From contig NC_086283.1 of NCBI RefSeq assembly GCF_021018805.1, forward strand, positions 55,480,705-55,544,704: a stretch of 64,000 nucleotides of DNA. Reading direction: 5' to 3'. Positions 1 through 10,815 of this stretch are shown piece by piece. Under the pieces are notes generated by a model that was not told the origin of the DNA, ran no database searches, and worked only from the letters and a program-made list of their open reading frames with translations. How positions within the stretch are numbered: position 1 is the stretch's first letter; each line of letters starts with the position of its first letter. Source of the stretch: Prinia subflava. Taxonomy: Eukaryota > Chordata > Aves > Passeriformes > Cisticolidae. Position numbers and translations under genes: made by a program.

Positions 1-967
1 AGGAAGGAAGGAAGGAAGGAAGGAAGGAAGGAAGGAAGGAAGGAAGGAAGGAAGGAAGGAAGGAAGGAAGGAAGGAAGGAAGGAAGGAAGGAAGGGCGGA
101 AGGAAGGGCGGAAGGAAGGGCGGAAGGAAGGAAGGGCGGAAGGAAGGAAGGGCGGAAGGAAGGAAGGAAGGAAGGAAGGAAGGAAGGAAGGAAGGAAGGA
201 AGGAAGGAAGGAAGGAAGGAAGGAAGGAAGGAAGGAAGGAAGGAAGGAAGGAAGGAAGGAAGGAAGGAAGGAAGGAAGGAAGGAAGGAAGGAAGGAAGGG
301 CGGAAGGAAGGAAGGGCGGAAGGAAGGAAGGGCGGAAGGAAGGGCGGAAGGAAGGGCGGAAGGAAGGGCGGAAGGAAGGAAGGAAGGAAGGAAGGAAGGG
401 CGGAAGGAAGGGCGGAAGGAAGGGCGGAAGGAAGGGCGGAAGGAAGGAAGGAAGGAAGGAAGGGCGGAAGGAAGGGCGGAAGGAAGGGCGGAAGGAAGGG
501 CGGAAGGAAGGGCGGAAGGAAGGGCGGAAGGAAGGAAGGAAGGAAGGAAGGAAGGAAGGAAGGAAGGAAGGAAGGAAGGAAGGAAGGAAGGAAGGAAGGA
601 AGGAAGGAAGGAAGGAAGGAAGGAAGGAAGGAAGGAAGGGCGGAAGGAAGGGCGGAAGGAAGGGCGGAAGGAAGGGCGGAAGGAAGGAAGGAAGGGCGGA
701 AGGAAGGAAGGGCGGAAGGAAGGAAGGAAGGGCGGAAGGAAGGAAGGAAGGAAGGAAGGAAGGAAGGAAGGAAGGAAGGAAGGAAGGAAGGAAGGAAGGA
801 AGGAAGGAAGGAAGGAAGGAAGGAAGGAAGGAAGGAAGGAAGGAAGGAAGGAAGGAAGGAAGGAAGGAAGGAAGGAAGGAAGGAAGGAAGGAAGGAAGGA
901 AGGAAGGAAGGAAGGAAGGAAGGAAGGAAGGAAGGAAGGAAGGAAGGAAGGAAGGAAGGAAGGAAGG
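1..967. repeat. (GGAA)n tetranucleotide tract with GGGCGG variants
   Basis: An almost pure AAGG/GGAA tetranucleotide array that begins at the first base, so its true left end lies outside. The only variation is a GGGCGG unit. It occurs 28 times in three clusters (about 94-155, 298-527 and 638-735), separated by pure GGAA blocks. No insertion breaks the 4-bp register elsewhere. GGAA is the core recognised by ETS-type factors and GGGCGG is the Sp1-type GC-box core; whether either is bound here is not shown. Array length in the assembly may be unreliable. Confidence 0.98.
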
Positions 968-1017
968 TGCTATAAGATACAAAATTAGAGCAATTCAAAT
1001 CAAAGGAATATTTACAG

Positions 1018-1475
1018 AGGTGGACAACCAGGATGGTGAGAAATCTCAAGGGCAAGACTTACACGGAGTGGCTGAGGCCATTTGTTTTGTTTAGCTTGAC
1101 AAAGAGAAAACTGAGAGATGACGCCATGGAACTTTACAGCTTCCTAAGGGGAAGGGGTTGAGGGGGGAGCTGGGAGGGGAAATACTTATCTCGTTTCTGT
1201 AGTCACTAAAGGCAGAACACAAGAAAATTGAATTAAAATGCAAAATTAATTTGTGGGGAAAGTTCACTGAGAAGGATGTTGGTCCATGGAACAAGTTACT
1301 CAGGGAAGTGATCGTGGCACCAACCTTATCAAAATGTGTTCAAGGAGATTCTGGATTATGTTCTTAGTCAAATGATTTAGTTTGCGATAGTTCTGCAAGG
1401 AGCAGGGTGTCATAAGGTGATGATCCTTATCGGTTCCTTCCAATTTGAGATATTCTATGATTGTACAGTTCTATT
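1018..1475 (+). mobile_element. CR1 LINE, 5'-truncated 3' end
   Basis: The sequence follows the avian CR1 3' region in order. There is a 'gagtggctgagg' segment, a decayed 'gagatgac...ttacagcttcc' segment, a 'gttactcagggaagtg' segment, then 'gatgatcctta..ggttccttccaatt' and a terminal 'atattctatgattgtacag'. That ending is the CR1 3' tail, so the copy reads left to right. It is strongly 5'-truncated and diverged and has no usable ORF. It starts about 50 bp after the GGAA tract. Confidence 0.85.
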
Positions 1476-2557
1476 TCTAGCAGCCTCCACAGATTATTTT
1501 GGAAGGAGGAAACAGACCAGACCACAGCAAATGCTATTTTATATCCCTCATTCCCATTCACTCTCTCCTGTTCTGATTCATTGAAATGTGCAATGTTGCC
1601 TATTTCTACTAATAATTAAGTTACTCACACTTGGTAGATATTTTTCTGTTATTCCCTTTTCAGGCTATATATAGGTAGAAAACCAAGGTATATATGGTGT
1701 ACATATGGCATTAGCCAACCCTAGAAGAATTACTTGTACTGTGATTTTCACGCAGCCCATGTCAACTATACTGTTTCTCCAGGGCACCTTGGCTTGGACA
1801 GATACAAAACACACCACTTTGTCTAGATGAAACCTGATAATTCATGTCTAACATCATGATTGAAATGTAAGACCGTGGTTTAAGAATGGTAAGTCCCAAT
1901 ATAGTGTTCCCACCAGCACTCACTTCCACTCCCTGTAGTAGGAAGTTCTTAAGTCAAAGGTCACGGGAACAATTTACTGGAAACAACAAGAGAAGAAAGT
2001 AACAGCAATAATATTAATAAAAAATTGTATAAAGAGAGGCTGGTTTACATGTAAAGTGCTCACAAAGCCTGGGGCAGAAAAAAGCAACAGTGGCCAGATT
2101 TTATTGTCTCAACACACTTTTTTCTGACTGCAAGCCATGCACTTTAGGGTCTTTAAATCTATATAAGGCTTTTTCTTCATTCTCTGACTAATTTTTAATG
2201 ACCCCTCCAAGTTTTCTCCAGTTTTTCAGTGTATCTTTTATAAAAACAAGGATCAAAAATCCCTGTGGGACTCCAAGCCTGACACCTTAATGTCATACAA
2301 AGAAGTAAAAAGCCTTCTCCTACTTCCATTTCCTGTACCTATTAATACATCAAAGGACTACACTGACTTTTTTAGTCAAAACATTGCAAAGGAATCTTTG
2401 ATTTTATGACTTTTCCCTCCTTATTCTGAATTCTTTTTGTTATACCTGTAACCTTACACTTTTTCGTACCAAAAACCTTTTAACTTCAAATACACCACCT
2501 TGAAAAAAGAAATTGTATTGCTCTATCTTCATGTCCACATATCCACATATGACATGA
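1476..2557. other. AT-rich unique sequence, no feature seen
   Basis: No long ORF, no recognisable repeat and no exon-like segment was found in this stretch. Confidence 0.6.
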
Positions 2558-3052
2558 ATATATATATATATATACACATGGTGTGTGTATCTATCTCTAT
2601 CTCTATCTCTATCTCTATCTCTATCTCTATCTCTATCTCTATCTCTATCTCTATCTCTATCTCTATCTCTATCTCTATCTCTATCTCTATCTCTATCTCT
2701 ATCTCTATCTCTATCTCTATCTCTATCTCTATATATCTCTATCTCTATCTCTATATATCTCTATCTCTATCTCTATCTCTATCTCTATCTCTATCTCTAT
2801 CTCTATCTCTATCTCTATCTCTATCTCTATATATCTCTATCTCTATCTCTATATATCTCTATCTCTATCTCTATCTCTATCTCTATCTCTATCTCTATCT
2901 CTATCTCTATCTCTATCTCTATCTCTATCTCTATCTCTATCTCTATCTCTATCTCTATCTCTATCTATATCTATATCTATATCTATATCTATATCTATAT
3001 CTATATCTATCTATCTATATCTATATATGTATATATGTACACCATGTGTATA
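2558..3052. repeat. (TCTCTA)n hexanucleotide array with inverted flanks
   Basis: A TA run (2558-2574) leads into a long CTCTAT/TATCTC hexanucleotide array (about 2585-2965) that grades into CTATAT units (to about 3035). ATATAT interruptions fall at 2731, 2753, 2829 and 2851. This is a pair spaced 22 bp that recurs 98 bp later, so a block inside the array has been duplicated. The array is bracketed by a 14-bp inverted repeat, tatacacatggtgt (2571-2584) and acaccatgtgtata (3039-3052). The Ser/Ile/Tyr/Leu-rich open frames across it are a by-product of a 6-bp unit without stops, not genes. Confidence 0.95.
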
Positions 3053-4104
3053 ACACTGCAAACATTTGTTGTGCCAGAAAATTCCTTTTCTTGCATCCTA
3101 ATTACTGGCATGTCCCAAATACTTTTCTCTTACTAGAGATATTATTTTCAATGGTCCTATTAATCAGAATGGTTTTTAGGCAAAATTTGAAAAATGCATT
3201 TTTTCCCCATTTCCATGTTAACATAGAAAAAAAATATTGCACAAAGCCTGAATGCTTCTCAGCATTTTCAGTTCTCCCAACCTTCACTGGACAAAAAGTC
3301 AAATATCCATTCTCTGAGTGCTGCAAATGTTTAACTTTTTGTTGGAAACTGAAACTGCTTAGACCATAGCAAGAAATACAGTTACGAACTGAAAGCTTTA
3401 GGAGGACTTAAAGAATTAAATGCAAGTTTACACTTAGTGAACAATGTAGTATATGATTTTTTCGCTGTTTGTCATGCTACAGAAGGTAGTAGCAAATGTA
3501 TTCCGTGTCATGCCAGCTCTCTATGTGAAAACATATGTTTCTCTAGTGTCAAAAGCCAATAACATTTAAATTCTTTGCTATCTGAATATTTCCTTCTATG
3601 GCTTTATGAGTTTTATCTCTGAAGCATACTGTTCCTTATGGACAGATTTCAAATTCTTATTCTCCTGGAGATATTTCCTGTGTTCTGCTTTCATTCAAGT
3701 ATTATGTTAGACATATAATGAGTATTTTTTTCTCATTTAAATGAGCTGATTTTCCTTACTTGTAGTTCTTTTTCATTTTTAATTGATTATTTCCCTGACA
3801 CTGTCTACTGTCAATTTCACTGGCCTTGCTTGGGTATAGGAGGGTAGGGAGGAAGGGAATGGGTTAGCCTGCAGTTTTCTTGACCATGGATGCTCACTCT
3901 ACTCTGGAATTTATTATATAGACACAGCACAGTTATCTTCCTCCAGAAACGCATATGTAAGTGATGAAATTGTGTAAAAAAATCCCAATTTCCTAGAATA
4001 CTCTCATTCTCCTTCCAAGGAGTAACATAAATAATTCTTCATGGGTTTTTTTTAGTCAAATCCTATGGCATCTTTTATAGATTAACTGAAGGCAATTTAT
4101 GTAT
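3053..4104. other. AT-rich unique sequence, no feature seen
   Basis: Only short chance ORFs. No repeat family recognised. Confidence 0.6.
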
Positions 4105-4178
4105 AGCTGATTTAAACATCCCCCGATGTTTAAATCAGCTTTGTGCTGATTTGTGCTGATGTTTCAGCTTTGTGCTGA
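4105..4178. repeat. 16-bp perfect hairpin followed by short direct repeats
   Basis: The arms agctgatttaaacatc (4105-4120) and gatgtttaaatcagct (4125-4140) are perfect reverse complements around a CCCC loop. The right arm runs directly into repeats of 'tttgtgctgat', and a 14-base motif cagctttgtgctga occurs at 4136-4149 and again at 4165-4178. The combination of a perfect short-loop inverted repeat with adjoining tandem duplications suggests a local replication template switch rather than a functional RNA. Confidence 0.9.
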
Positions 4179-4325
4179 AAAAGTTTAAGTGCTTCCTTTT
4201 AGGAGACTGTGGTCAGTTATTCATTTTCCAGTTTATCTTTTGGTATTTTGAGGCCTTAGTTGACAATGTTAAATAGTATTTATTTTATGGTTTTCTGTGA
4301 CTCTACCACACTAAGAATAAGTTAA

Positions 4326-4416
4326 TGGTTTTAAATAAATAGAAAACTACTTGACCGAAAGCCACATTTGTTAAAGTTACTAACAAGTTTACTTTTGCCC
4401 TTATTCTGTATTGAAG
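4326..4416 (+). repeat. 91-bp dispersed direct repeat, copy A
   Basis: This 91-bp segment (starts tggttttaaataaatag) matches 7874-7964 without gaps and with 5 mismatches, about 94.5% identity. The sequences flanking the two copies differ. It is not a simple repeat and not a CR1 or LTR family that I recognise. It has no ORF. Confidence 0.9.
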
Positions 4417-7400
4417 CAAAAATCTCCACCAAAGTATGGTGAGAAAAAAAAGGAAGCTGGAAACACAATGTTCTCAGCTAAATATTCCACAGGAATATTG
4501 ATCTACTTCAGGAGTCTCTAAATAAACCTATTGCCACAGTAGTGTCAGTAATACGTTGGGTGCCCAATAATCAGCTATGCATAGATTTAATTAAAAAACA
4601 TCTCAGTGTCACAACAGATTCCCAGTTTGAGGTCAACACATTGAAGAGATTCAAAATGTTCTGGAAAAGTTCAATAAGACCCCATCACCTGATCTCCTCG
4701 GGAACGACTAATGAACGGTCATCTGCATAGGCCAAGACTTTGCTACACAGAGCATAGCTAATCAAGGTTAGGTTGTTGAACAGATAAACGTGAATGTGAG
4801 CAAATGTCTCAATTCTCTTTCTTATCTATGGATTTCTAAATACTTACATACTATATCGTTAAAATATGCCCCAACCTGGGCTTCTTTGCTACTGGAATTT
4901 TTCTTGTAATGTTCCTCAAGAGGTAGGTTCTCAATGGATATTCTTTTTACTTATAGTCACAGTAAAATTAGGCTTTCATGTTTCTTTTGAGTTTATGTAT
5001 ACTTTATATATAAGTAGTTATATATTAAATAAACATTCTCAAACTTGGAGCTATACCTCTTCATGCAGGCTCTGTAGATTTTCTCTCAGCTGATCAGGTG
5101 ATCTCTTTCTGCTTCTGTTTCTTTCCTGTGAAAAACACCCTGTGATTTCATTCAGCACAGTGGACTTTCTATTCCTCATGAAGTGACATTGGGGCTTTTC
5201 AACCCTGTTGTGGAATTAAAAGATAAGATGTAAGACATTTTCACGATGGTCTGAGTTCAGGGAAATGAAAGGAGACAAACCCCCACCCAACAAACAACAA
5301 CCCCTGCTTCCAGAATTTCAAGTATGTTGAAACTCAGAGAACAGAAACTCCAACTGAACTATGTAACAGTTTTCCTCTGACTTAAGGTTTGTATAATTTA
5401 GTACTTCCAAGGGTAGAAAATGACATTTATTCATTTACAAGGGAAAGATGAGCTGGTTTTCAGCTCTACTAGATGTTCCATGTGAATTTGGTTTAAAAAT
5501 ATAAATGATACCAAAAACCCACAAGGCAACATACTCTGTTTCTATGTACTGTAGTCTAATACATGGATTGGATCAAATCAATACTAGTATTTACCACAAA
5601 CTCAGGTAAAGTAACAGGAGGACTCAGTGCCTTGTGTAGCTCTGAAGAGCAAAAGGATCTTTTCAATGCCATTGGAACAGTCCAAACACAGTTCATTTTT
5701 CCCTACTTCCCATCAAAGGTCACACCGAAGAACACAGACCAGAAATGCTTAGCACAGCCATTGCATCCTGTAGCACAATGTCTTGGTTTGGAAGCTTGTC
5801 ACACTTATTGACTAACCCCCTACAAACATATACTCTGTGCACCTCTCCTTGTCTCATGAGAGAGTGATATTTTTCCCAGAGAAATGTTATACTCTGGAAA
5901 ACAGTCCTAATCTCCAGTCATTATTTCTTATCTGACTTTTCCTGTGCAACATGAACCACCACTGCTGTACTCCCTCTCAAACACTCTTAGGCAGCTTTTT
6001 AAAGAAGACATTTCAAACCATCAAGCTTATGTGGCCTGCCAGCACAATTCTAGCTGCACAGGAAAGCAGGGACCAATCAACCTGACTAGTGTAAACTAGC
6101 TTTTTCCAGCTGAGAATCTATCCCAGCACACTTAAAATCCTTCCATACCTTCCAATAAGCAGAATAATATTTTATCAAATTGAAAGTATTTCTGCTGCAC
6201 CACTAATAAAACCAAGATAAGTGGCACAGTTTTGAGGGAAGGGGCATCGATGAAAAGCAGCATAGATGGGGGACTCAATGGGACATTAACATAAAAATAC
6301 AGAACTGCATATTTACTTGCTGATTCATTATGTGTCATTTTGGGGTGAAAAAATCCCAGACAAAGCAGTTTAATTTATATTTTACTATTACATTAAAATA
6401 ATCCATGATAGTGCTCAGAGTTTTCAGATTCTAGACGATCTCCATGTAATCTCTCCACGCAGATGTACACATTCCTAACAACAATACATATTTATATTAT
6501 GAAATTACAATCCTTGGATTTGAATGTAACAAAGAGAAATGGTCTGTCTGATGATTTTATACCCTTTGTTTACTATCAAACTTCCTGATTAGAACTGTTT
6601 TGACAATTGATTAACAACTGAAAAACACAAAGAGTAAGTAGCAAAAAATCTTATTAATATAATTTTCAGATAAGAAGTATTCTATAGTAAAATAAATTCT
6701 GACATAAGACCTAAAAAGCATAGCAATTTTTCAAGTTAGTAAAAGAAAACACTCAATACTCATCTCCTGATGAAAAATTAATCTCACATCACATAGATCA
6801 AGTACTATTTTCAGCATACTGACAAAGTCAGCATTCTTGAAAAGATAAAAAATAAAGTTAAAAGAAATCAAGAACACATGGGTTATTTACTAACTATACA
6901 TAAAGCTAGGTCACAGAACGTGCAGAAGTACGTCAAATGAAAGCATCAGTATGAAGGATTTTATTTCTGCTCCATTTTATCTCATTGGTGTGCTTCATTT
7001 ATCTTTGGTTAGATGGTTGTTGTGGTGGGATTTTCTCTACCTGCCATTCCTTTGTTATATAAAATATCTAGCATATTTCACTAGAAGAGCCCTATTTGAA
7101 AGGCAAAATAGCTGAGCAATTGCAGCTTCTTCTATTGTGCTCCAGGGTGTAGCTGAAGCCTGGAACCTTTCTTTGAAGTGAGAATGTTGTTGAGCATCTC
7201 TTGAAGTAAAGAAATAATGACGGCTTGTTCTGTTTCTGTTCCAATATCAATATCTTTTTGATAACAGACTATATTTTCATTCTTTTTGTCATGTCTTCAT
7301 AATCATTAATAATGTACATCTCATAAAATCAAACAATATATTTATAAGAAGAAAAATAAGCACAATTTGCTTAGCTGCACAAGAAGACAATGCTTCCAAT

Positions 7401-7873
7401 TTTTTGGGGGGAGTGGGCAGTGAAAGTCTGATTTCATAGAGACAAAAAGACTGCAGAAACATATCTATAGTAGGATTAGGTTGGAACATGGATAAAAGTG
7501 GTTTTTTACATTGCATCATGCCTCCATGAATAGCACTGACACTAATGGCATTTAATAGTGACAATAGAGTAACAGATTGTATAACTTTTGTACAAGCTAT
7601 TTAAATTAATTTGCAGAGAGCTTTTACAAAAAAATTTGTTTTTACAATGTGATTGCAGAAATGACCAGGGTACTTGTGTTGTACAGAGAAGGGAAGGGCA
7701 GTAGAAGTCTTCAAGCACTTTCTTTTATGAAATTGACCTACTGGTATCATACATTAATATTAACAAGGAAAAGTAATGCTTGGCACTGAATTCGGTTCAC
7801 TTAAACAGTGCTTAAAATTTTATTTTAAAGTGAGTGAAGTGATTATTTCCATTTCACAGATTCAAGAAAAGAG
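4417..7873. other. AT-rich unique sequence, no feature seen
   Basis: ORFs reach at most about 90 codons and have no recognisable domain. No repeat family recognised. Confidence 0.55.
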
Positions 7874-7964
7874 TGGTTTTAAATAAATAGAAAACTACTT
7901 GACCAAAAGCCACATTTTTTAAAGTTACTAACAGGTTTACTTTTGCCCTTGTTCTGGATTGAAG
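7874..7964 (+). repeat. 91-bp dispersed direct repeat, copy B
   Basis: Second copy of the segment at 4326-4416, in the same orientation, exactly 3548 bp downstream. The five differences are single substitutions and there are no gaps. The flanks are unrelated between copies, so only this short core is shared. Confidence 0.9.
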
Positions 7965-10199
7965 AAAAGCGACATAACTTAAGCAACTTGACCAAAATGC
8001 CTGAAGAAGTCCAGAGGACTCCAGAAAGGTGCTGGCACATTCAAGGACTATTACCTTGAATATGGCTTTTGGGAGAGAGACAAGTAAAAAATATGCCTTC
8101 AGGTACTGGATCCCTAGGACATCTTCAGTAACTGTTTTTATTTTGAAAAATACAGTAATATCCACTCTTTTGAAACTTGTACCTGAGAGTAAGCACCAAA
8201 ACCATCTAGCTGAGTTGGTAAGAACTGTCCAGGTGGAAGCAGAAAGGGAATACTAAAAGTCAATCTGAGAACAGACACATCCCTTTAATGAAAAAACCCT
8301 CTTCTTGGGCTTCTGCAAGGACCATACCAAAACTGGTTGTTTGTCTCCTAAAACCAGAGCAGGTTTTAGCTTAACATCTCCTGGCTTTACAGATTCTGTT
8401 TTACAGAGCTGTTGTTTCAGAATGGATAGCATTCCCTCTGAAAATTTTCTGGTCACTGATTAACCCTTTTTTTGCTTCAAATGAATCCACAAAGAGGCAT
8501 AACACAAGCTTTGAAAGAAAATATCTTTAGGTGCTGGCTAGCAGCCTCTAAGGCAAGTAATTATAGGACATGCAAAAAACAGCTAATTTGTGGGAGAGAG
8601 ACACGCATTTTGTTAATTTCTAACATGATTTGTTAATTTCTAAACATGTAGTTATATCTCTTTTCTGTAACCTGAAGTTACTGAACTGGAAGCCAGGGCC
8701 TGAAATAATCAGTGAAATAATGTCACTGAAATTATCTGCCCTCCCAGCAGGAGTTAAGGATGGTGAGTCAAGGGCAGGCAGCTGCCAGTGTTCCTTTGCC
8801 CTTTTAAGTTTCAGCCCTGCCACTGCGCTCACTGAGGTCCCACCTCGTCTCTTCCCCTTGAAATCACCTTTCAGAAAATTTGTGCATGCACTCTTTCCCT
8901 GCCAGACAGAGTTAAAATCATAGTTTCATCAATCCACACAGAAAACACATTTTCATTTAAAAACTTTTCCTGACCAATGTGGTTTCAATTCCAAGCGTAC
9001 AGCTGGTAGCATTCCCAGAGCATTGGATTACTTTCAGCATTTGGAAGTGGAGTCCACCTGGGAGGTCTAAGGGGAGTCTGATCAGTGAGATCTGATACCC
9101 AGACTTCAAGTTTCAGAAATTTTGATTGTCATTACCTCAGTAGTCAAGGACCAGTTTATTGTAAGTGACTACTGGATTTATAGCTTTCAGTCCTCAGTGA
9201 ATAAATTATGAATTTTTACACTTGGCAGGATGTTTTGGAATATTTCCATTTACTTTCATCTATTCTAAAATACCAATTTAACATAATGGCTAAAAAGATC
9301 AGTGCATTGCCTTCTTAAATATACCCAGGTGTTAGCCTCCACAAAGCATTTAACTTCAATTGGTGCTAAAAACCAAATTGACCTAGAAGGACATATCAGG
9401 ATTTCTAAAGAAATATGTGCTAAATTACTTCAGGGAACTGAATTTGGAGCTCAGCTCAAACAGCAATTTTCTCTATTGGCTGTGGCATAAAGAGACATCC
9501 GCTTCCTTTATAACATATGCTCTTCAGGATGACCTTTGGCAAGTTTCACTGGATCATGTGAGTGCTGCAAAAGACAGTGACAGCCATAAATAAACAAAGA
9601 AATCCCTGAAGGGATTTTATTTTAAGATTTTCTTTCTGTAGATTAACAGAGTTGGAGATACTGATACACACACTGAATATTCCTTGGATTGTATATCAGT
9701 GCCATGATTATTTACATGCAGGAATCTATCCAAATTCCAATTACTTCGTTGTGAATGACAAAAGGAAATACACCCATTTTTTTCTTGGTCAACCTGTGAG
9801 ATATTTTTGGTGATCACTTCATTTTACAGAGAAGCAATTTCACAAGCTGGTCTGCATTACTGTCTGTATGGCTTCCAGACTATAGCAAAACACCAACCTG
9901 CAGTTTTGCTGAACATTTCTTGAAATTTCTTGATCATCTGTAATGGTTCCAAATACAGAAGCAGCTAACAGGTCCTGGTGGAAACCCCAAGAGATATTTT
10001 GACCTTGCAATGATTTTTACTTTAATAGGAGATAAGTATCATTCTAACTATCGCTATCTTTTCTAAATGATGTTATATTTTTATTTTAAAACCTGCTTGC
10101 ATGGGCTTAAAATAAAGTGAAGAAACTCATACTCAGAGCTTAATTTTGACTGAATTTAGCAACTTCTGTACTGGAACAGATGAGATTATTTGAAACGAC
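7965..10199. other. AT-rich unique sequence, minor duplication only
   Basis: A tandem duplication of 'ttgttaatttcta' lies at about 8609-8642. Overlapping open frames of 97 codons (plus, 8630-8923) and 70 codons (minus) show no recognisable motif and are probably chance. Confidence 0.5.
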
Positions 10200-10226
10200 A
10201 CTTTACAAAATCCCATTTTGTAAAGT
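10200..10226. repeat. 12-bp perfect hairpin, 3-nt loop
   Basis: Arms actttacaaaat (10200-10211) and attttgtaaagt (10215-10226) are exact reverse complements around CCC. It is not next to a GC-rich stem, T-run or gene end, so a terminator role is not supported. Confidence 0.85.
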
Positions 10227-10524
10227 CAAACTCTTACCATTTATAACTCTTTGTTTGAATATGTACAAATTTGGCTTGTCATTCTGCTGCAGAAAGACAG
10301 TGGGTTTCTGTTCAGTAGGTTTACAGATGTTTGGAAATTGTATTATGACAGATAGTCCTGATGTTCATTTGGAATAGAGATTCACATGGAGCATACAGAA
10401 ATTTGTAGTTCCTTTGGAAGACTAGCACAGGCTCAATATTACACAGAAATGCTATAGGGCTGAGAAACCCTGAGCAAACCTCATCCGTGTCCATTTACCC
10501 TCTGTAAGCAACAGAGCAGGATTT

Positions 10525-10815
10525 CTCTGTAGCTTTTGAAAGCATATAGTGACAAGACAAGAGGGAATGACTTTAAAGTGGAAAAGGATATATATTAGGA
10601 AGAAATTCATTACTGTGAGGATGCTGAGGCACTGAAACAGATTGTCTAGAGAAGTTGTGGATGCCCCATCACTGGAAGTGTTCAAAACAGGCTGGATAGG
10701 GTTTTTGAGCAACCTTGTCTAGTGGAAGGTGTCCGTGCCCATGGCAGGGGAGTTGGGATGTAGTGTTCTTTATTATTCCTTCCAGCCCAGGCCATTCTAG
10801 GGTTCTAGGATTTAT
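10525..10815 (+). mobile_element. CR1 LINE, 5'-truncated 3' end
   Basis: Contains the typical CR1 3' series in order: gacaagagggaatg, 'aggaagaaattcattactgtgagg', 'gaggcactgaaacag', 'agaagttgtggatgcccc', 'aagtgttcaa', 'tctagtggaaggtgtccgtgcccatggcag', then 'ccttccagcccaggccattctagg'. It reads left to right. No coding capacity remains. The left edge is uncertain; decayed CR1-like sequence may begin nearer 10440. Confidence 0.9.

Noticed and set aside
2500..3369. Open frames of 156-289 codons rich in Ser/Ile/Tyr/Leu
   Set aside because: They exist in all plus frames because the 6-bp TCTCTA unit contains no stop; the protein is an artefact of the array.
10200..10226. Transcription terminator or microRNA precursor
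   Set aside because: The stem is only 12 bp, has no T-run and no mature-length arms, and there is no gene next to it.
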